From: Rhizopus arrhizus
Taxonomy: Eukaryota > Mucoromycota > Mucoromycetes > Mucorales > Rhizopodaceae
DNA: 64,000 nt
Direction of reading: 5' to 3'
Assembly: GCA_024220505.1 (NCBI GenBank)
Contig: JAKZZE010000009.1
Coordinates: 692,001-756,000 of the forward strand
Positions 60,330 to 64,000 of this stretch are shown here, piece by piece (the first letter of the stretch is position 1; each line of letters starts with the position of its first letter). A model generated the notes under the pieces. The model saw nothing but the letters and a program-made list of their open reading frames with translations, searched no databases and was not told the origin of the DNA. A program made the position numbers and the translations under genes.

Positions 60330-60646
60330 ATCTATAGTTGACGACCATTAGTGATTGATTAGAATGATGGATGGATGTGTACATTACTTGATGTGCAAGG
60401 AAAGAGAAGGTTCTATCTGTCAGTTGCACTTATTTGTTTATATCCTTGCCAACTGTCAAAATAAATTCAAAGTCCGTTTAAGTTTCGGTTGTCATGATCC
60501 GGTTACAACGAAAACGAAACTCTTCATCAACACAAACAAACGAATAAGGAAAAATGTAAGATGTGCTTTATTTGTGAAACGGCAACAGAAAACAATAGTG
60601 TGTGATATGTCTCTTTTTTGTTAATAAATTAAAAATATACATACAC
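60330..60646. other. Intergenic, uS2 promoter side
   Basis: AT-rich spacer holding the uS2 upstream region; no distinct element recognised. Confidence 0.4.
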
Positions 60647-61445
60647 TTAGAATCTAAGCTTACTGCAAAATCACTTGTTCTTGCCTGTTTGGTAACGTTC
60701 TTCAAACAACTTCTTGATAACCTTCTTAAAATCTTCACGCTAAGTAGGTTCCTTGAAAGTTTTAGAAGAGATAATCCCTTTAATTTGTTCTAATTCTAAA
60801 GCATAACTATCATATCTATATCAATAAATGCTCAAAAAAAAAGACAATGTTATACGTTACCGAGTAGGCATCATGTGGTTATAGTTGACAATCTTGATGA
60901 AAGTATTGACCTTGGAACACTTAGCAACCTTCTTCTTGCCCATAGGCTTGGTAACCTTGAGCGGGGTACGTTCAATACCAGCAATAACCGCATAACCGTA
61001 AGGTCTATCCTTGGTGTCTTCATCATGATCTATCATTTATGGAATTTAGAAATTTATGCAAACGTTCAGATTGCGTATTCTTTTCTTTTTCTGGATTTTC
61101 AGTACATAATGATTTTGTGAACGGCTTATTGTGTTATTATGTTATTTTATATTAATTTCTGCTGCAATTATGTCTAATGTAATTTAAATAAGTTGTTAAA
61201 GCATTTTATGTGAAATATACTATTTATCCCGAACACATAATTTTATGTTTTACAATTTCCAACAAAAAAAAAAGAATATTAATGCATACTACGAACAACG
61301 ACGGCTTTCTTTCAGGCGTAACGATCTTGTAAAATAATTAACCTAAAATGACGTGTATAAAATATATTTTAAAGAAATTCATGTATTGAATCATTCGTGA
61401 TTTTGACAATCCACGTACTTTACCAGCTTTAATAAATTTGACCAT
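60647..61445 (-). pseudogene. RPL27: 60S ribosomal protein eL27 pseudogene
   Basis: An intron-containing eL27 copy with three nonsense changes at conserved sites. Readable parts: MVKFIKAGK at 61445; LQDRYA-stop-KKAVVVRS near 61.3 kb, where TGA replaces a glycine; [37 protein letters not shown] and HMMPTRYDSYALELEQIKG; EPT-TAG-REDFKKVIKKLFEERY where TAG replaces glutamine; and the end KNK-TGA-FCSKLRF where TGA replaces the Trp of KNKWFF. The final stop is at 60647-60649. Introns and C-rich codons are retained, so it arose by DNA duplication or by loss of function of the original locus, not by retroposition. A working copy must exist elsewhere. Confidence 0.88.
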
Positions 61446-61983
61446 AGCCGTTGATGATTTGTCAAAGAGGAAGGTGTTGCTTCCTTTGGTAGATGTTTGA
61501 ATGTTTGAACTGGTAGCCTCTTCTTTTCCTGTAAAAAGCGTTGCGGTCCGGGCTGCTTCCTAATTTCGACTCCGTGTTATGATTACAGTGGTTATGCAAG
61601 GAATTACACCCAAGCGTTTACAGCAGACTATTAATTTTAGATAGTAAAAGAAAGAGAGGCCCATTTTTATCATGCTGTGAGAAAGTGGGATGATATAGGA
61701 GAGCCTTGCTTCATATGATCATATACTTGATTTCTATTCACTTTATCTTTTTTTTATATATCTTCTCTCCTTTTTCTGTTTTTTTTTAAAGATTGAATTT
61801 GAAACAAAAGCTTTCGTATGCTTCAGATAGAGCTGAAAACAACCATATATACTGTTTTGAGAAAGGAAGAATTGTGCTGTGACAACAATAAAGGAAAGCA
61901 TGAATTAAAATGACATGTGTGACTATTTTAAAAATATTTTACTCTTTCTTCTTTCATTTCCTCAGTTTGTTTTATTTATTTAC
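61446..61983. other. Intergenic, divergent promoter region
   Basis: It lies between the eL27 pseudogene (-) and the dihydrouridine synthase gene (+). It contains GTCCGGGCTGC at 61546-61556, matching the motif upstream of eL13 and about 100 bp upstream of the eL27 start. Confidence 0.4.
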
Positions 61984-63261
61984 ATGCCCTTTTTTAGACA
62001 AAGACCACTGAGTACATTATGTCGATATTTACATGTCTCGAGGCTACAAAGACCAATTAGTGTTGCACCAATGGTGGACATAACAACCCCTGTAAGAAGA
62101 AGATACAGGCGTACTCTTCAGTAAACTTATTCCCCTTTTTAGCAATTCCTTGAATTATTAAATATTATATCAGGGAAAGACCACTATGACTATTACACTG
62201 AAATGTATCACTGTCAAGCTATTCTTCATCATATAGACCACTTAGATCGCTTTGTGGGTAAGCCGAGATCCAATATTATTGTGCAATTAGGGGGATCCGA
62301 TCCAGATCTTATGGCCAAAGCAACACAAGTATTACAAGATTACGGGTACAGACAAGTCAATATCAACGTTGGTTGCCCTAGTAAAAATGTGCAGAGTGGA
62401 CAGTTTGGAGCTGTTTTGATGAAAAAACCCCAAGTGGTGGCTAATATACTTTCAGCCATGGAAAAATATAATGTTCATATACCAGTTACAGTAAAGTGTC
62501 GAATTGGTGTTGATCACCAAGACTCATTTGAATTTTTACACAATTTTGTAAGGAAAGAATCATGTTTTTCGCTCTATTAATTTTTAATAGGTTACTACAA
62601 TATTAAACAACTCAAAACGAGCGATGCCACATTTAATAGTTCACGCAAGAAAATGCATACTAAAAGGACTTTCACCTAAACAAAATAGAGAGATTCCACC
62701 ACTAAACTATGAAAGAGTATTTGAATTAACAAGAGCCTTTCCTGATTTACCTATTTCAATTAATGGTGGATTCAAGGAAGTACAGCAAATAAAATCAGTG
62801 CTTGATAAAGTGGATGGTTGTATGATTGGAAGAAAAGGTAAGCAAACAATATCTTCAAATCAAAGAGATGTTGTTAACTATTTTTTGTATTAAAGTCATG
62901 GACGACCCTTTATTTTTACAACAATTGGATCAACACATATACAATAAGCAAATCAAAAGTATAGAACATATCATTGATGATTATCTTTGTAAGCCTTGTA
63001 CTATTTAGTCACCAATTATACTTATATCTATTCATAGACTATACAGATGCTCTTTTATCATTGAAAGTAGATAAAGATGACTATGGTTTACCACCATTTA
63101 CAACACTCGTCAAGCCATTGACAATGTTATATTCAGGCAAAATGGGTCGAAATTATCGTCGAATTATTAGTCAAAGATTAAAACAACATAATTCTTCATC
63201 ACCTGAAGCTTTTCGCTCGGTTGTTTTAGGTGCAATAAATGATTGTAAATTAATTTCTTAA
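61984..63261 (+). CDS. tRNA-dihydrouridine synthase, DusA-like
   Basis: Five exons, 61984..62091, 62143..62547, 62591..62837, 62896..62988 and 63038..63261, 358 residues from the ATG at 61984; an upstream in-frame ATG at 61915 would add a hydrophobic 23-residue extension. FMN-dependent TIM-barrel enzyme that reduces uridine in tRNA D-loops. Seen: ISVAPMVDITTP, YTEMYHCQAILHHIDHL, IIVQLGGSDPDLMAKAT, the active-site VNINVGCPSKNVQSGQFGA (catalytic Cys in GCPS), VTVKCRIGVD, LIVHARKCILKGLSPKQNR, ISINGGF and GCMIGRKVMDDPLFLQQLD. The GRFGA-type loop and H-A-R-K patterns are those of bacterial-type DusA. The N-terminus is basic and could target mitochondria. Confidence 0.9.
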
Positions 63262-63467
63262 CAAAAGTGTTCTTCTTTCCTGGATATTATATCACATTTC
63301 ATTTAGTCTATGTTCTATTATAGAGGTCTGTGATGATTCATTGACTTGGTTAACTAATAATTTCGCATCTATTATTAAAATCTGACTCAAAGTATAATTC
63401 AAGATAAGTTATAATACAAATCCGAGGGAGCTGTTACTGTATATATTACAAGATATCCTTTTATTGT

Positions 63468-63817
63468 TTAATGAGACAAGTTCTTTCTACCCTTCATACG
63501 ACGTCTATTGAGTGTGTGTCGACCATTTTTAGTTGCTAAACGAGCTAAAAATCCATGTCTTCTTTTACGAACAAGTTGAGATGGTTGATATGTGTTACCA
63601 CGTGAAATGAAACGCATTTGTGTTGTTGTGTTGAAAGCAGTTGTCAAAGGGTTACGGAAGGCATCCAAACTATATAAAAAAAGTTTTAGATGTTTCAGAT
63701 CATACAAAATGAATGTTGCTGTTGCTACCTAGAAGATAATATAGAAGATCCCATTGCATTTGGGCGAGCTAATGAAGCGAATCTTGTAGTAGCAGTTGTC
63801 CATAATTGTCCAAACAT
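63468..63817 (-). CDS. MRPL34: Mitochondrial ribosomal protein bL34m
   Basis: Two exons, 63817..63729 and 63669..63468, 96 residues. The N-terminal half ([19 protein letters not shown]) is a mitochondrial presequence; the last 45 residues are the bL34 signature ([44 protein letters not shown]). It stops about 207 bp from the convergent dihydrouridine synthase gene. Confidence 0.95.
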
Positions 63818-64000
63818 TTTGAAATAAAAAAGCAAAGATTTTTTGGCCCCTTGTCAAAGCGGAAGGTTAATAAATTTTGCTTTTTTTTAGATTCAAGTCA
63901 CTTTTTTTTTTTTTGAAAGCTTCCTATTATAAAATGAACTGGAAGCTAATATATATATAAAAAAATGTTTACATACAATAAGAAACAAACATATAAATAA
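63818..64000. other. Window end, no gene seen
   Basis: AT-rich upstream sequence of bL34m with T runs; nothing else recognised. Confidence 0.4.

Noticed and set aside
60647..61445. Stop-codon reassignment as an explanation for TGA/TAG inside eL27
   Set aside because: All other genes in the window use TAA, TAG and TGA as normal stops, and TGA stands for two different residues (Gly, Trp) here, so mutation is the simpler reading.

Overview
This is an AT-rich nuclear segment from a fungus. The genes are cut by many short GT-AG introns (mostly 47-65 bp). The mix of genes (Fox2-type multifunctional beta-oxidation enzyme, Bur1/CDK9 kinase, Ypt6, class II aldolase, NSA2, cytosolic and mitochondrial ribosomal proteins), the compact spacing, and the presence of LINE-like retroelements and a Fanzor gene point to an early-diverging fungus, most likely Mucoromycota (Mucorales-like). 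The assignment to phylum is inference; no marker here settles the species.

Layout. 1-9.4 kb: malic enzyme 3' end (+), insulysin-type M16 peptidase (-), a 3.9 kb gene-poor gap holding a decayed LINE 3' end, and COX10 (-). 9.6-16.5 kb: peroxisomal multifunctional enzyme ending in SKL (-), an SLX4-like UBZ protein (-) divergent from a nucleoplasmin-like acidic/basic protein (+). 16.5-21.9 kb: gene-poor, with a 5'-truncated LINE that still shows a perfect 13-bp target-site duplication (TSD), and a 71-nt T tract. 21.9-30.8 kb: UBE2E-type E2 (+), a LINE relic, class II aldolase (+), C2-plus-class-3 lipase (+), Bur1/CDK9 kinase (-). 33.3-41.7 kb: an unidentified acidic protein (+), a gamma-glutamyltransferase-family enzyme with 13 exons (+), eL13 (-), a decayed aldo/keto reductase (+), NSA2 (-). 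43.2-48.8 kb: a 1-kb retroinsert encoding only an ORF1-like protein, a related degraded element, an auxilin-like UBA/TPR/J protein (-), and NDUFS6 (-). 48.97-58.0 kb: the mobile island. 58.1-64 kb: Ypt6/Rab6 (-), uS2 (-), a broken eL27 (-), a DusA-like dihydrouridine synthase (+), and bL34m (-).

The most interesting locus is 48.97-58.0 kb. A 3.6-kb DNA transposon with near-identical 206/207-bp terminal inverted repeats (TIRs) begins with CAGT, is flanked by TA (Tc1/mariner-like), and carries, instead of a recognisable DDE transposase, a spliced 838-residue Fanzor (eukaryotic TnpB homologue, RNA-guided nuclease family). Its RuvC site appears to lack the usual second acidic residue and offers a displaced glutamate 38 residues downstream. 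A complete, apparently intact two-ORF LINE (5.4 kb) has then landed inside the last bases of the right TIR, leaving a perfect 16-bp duplication, so the order of the two insertions can be read directly.

Exon boundaries given below were read by eye from splice signals. For every multi-exon gene with an explicit exon list (except the pseudogenes) the exon lengths were checked for a continuous reading frame; none is backed by transcript data.
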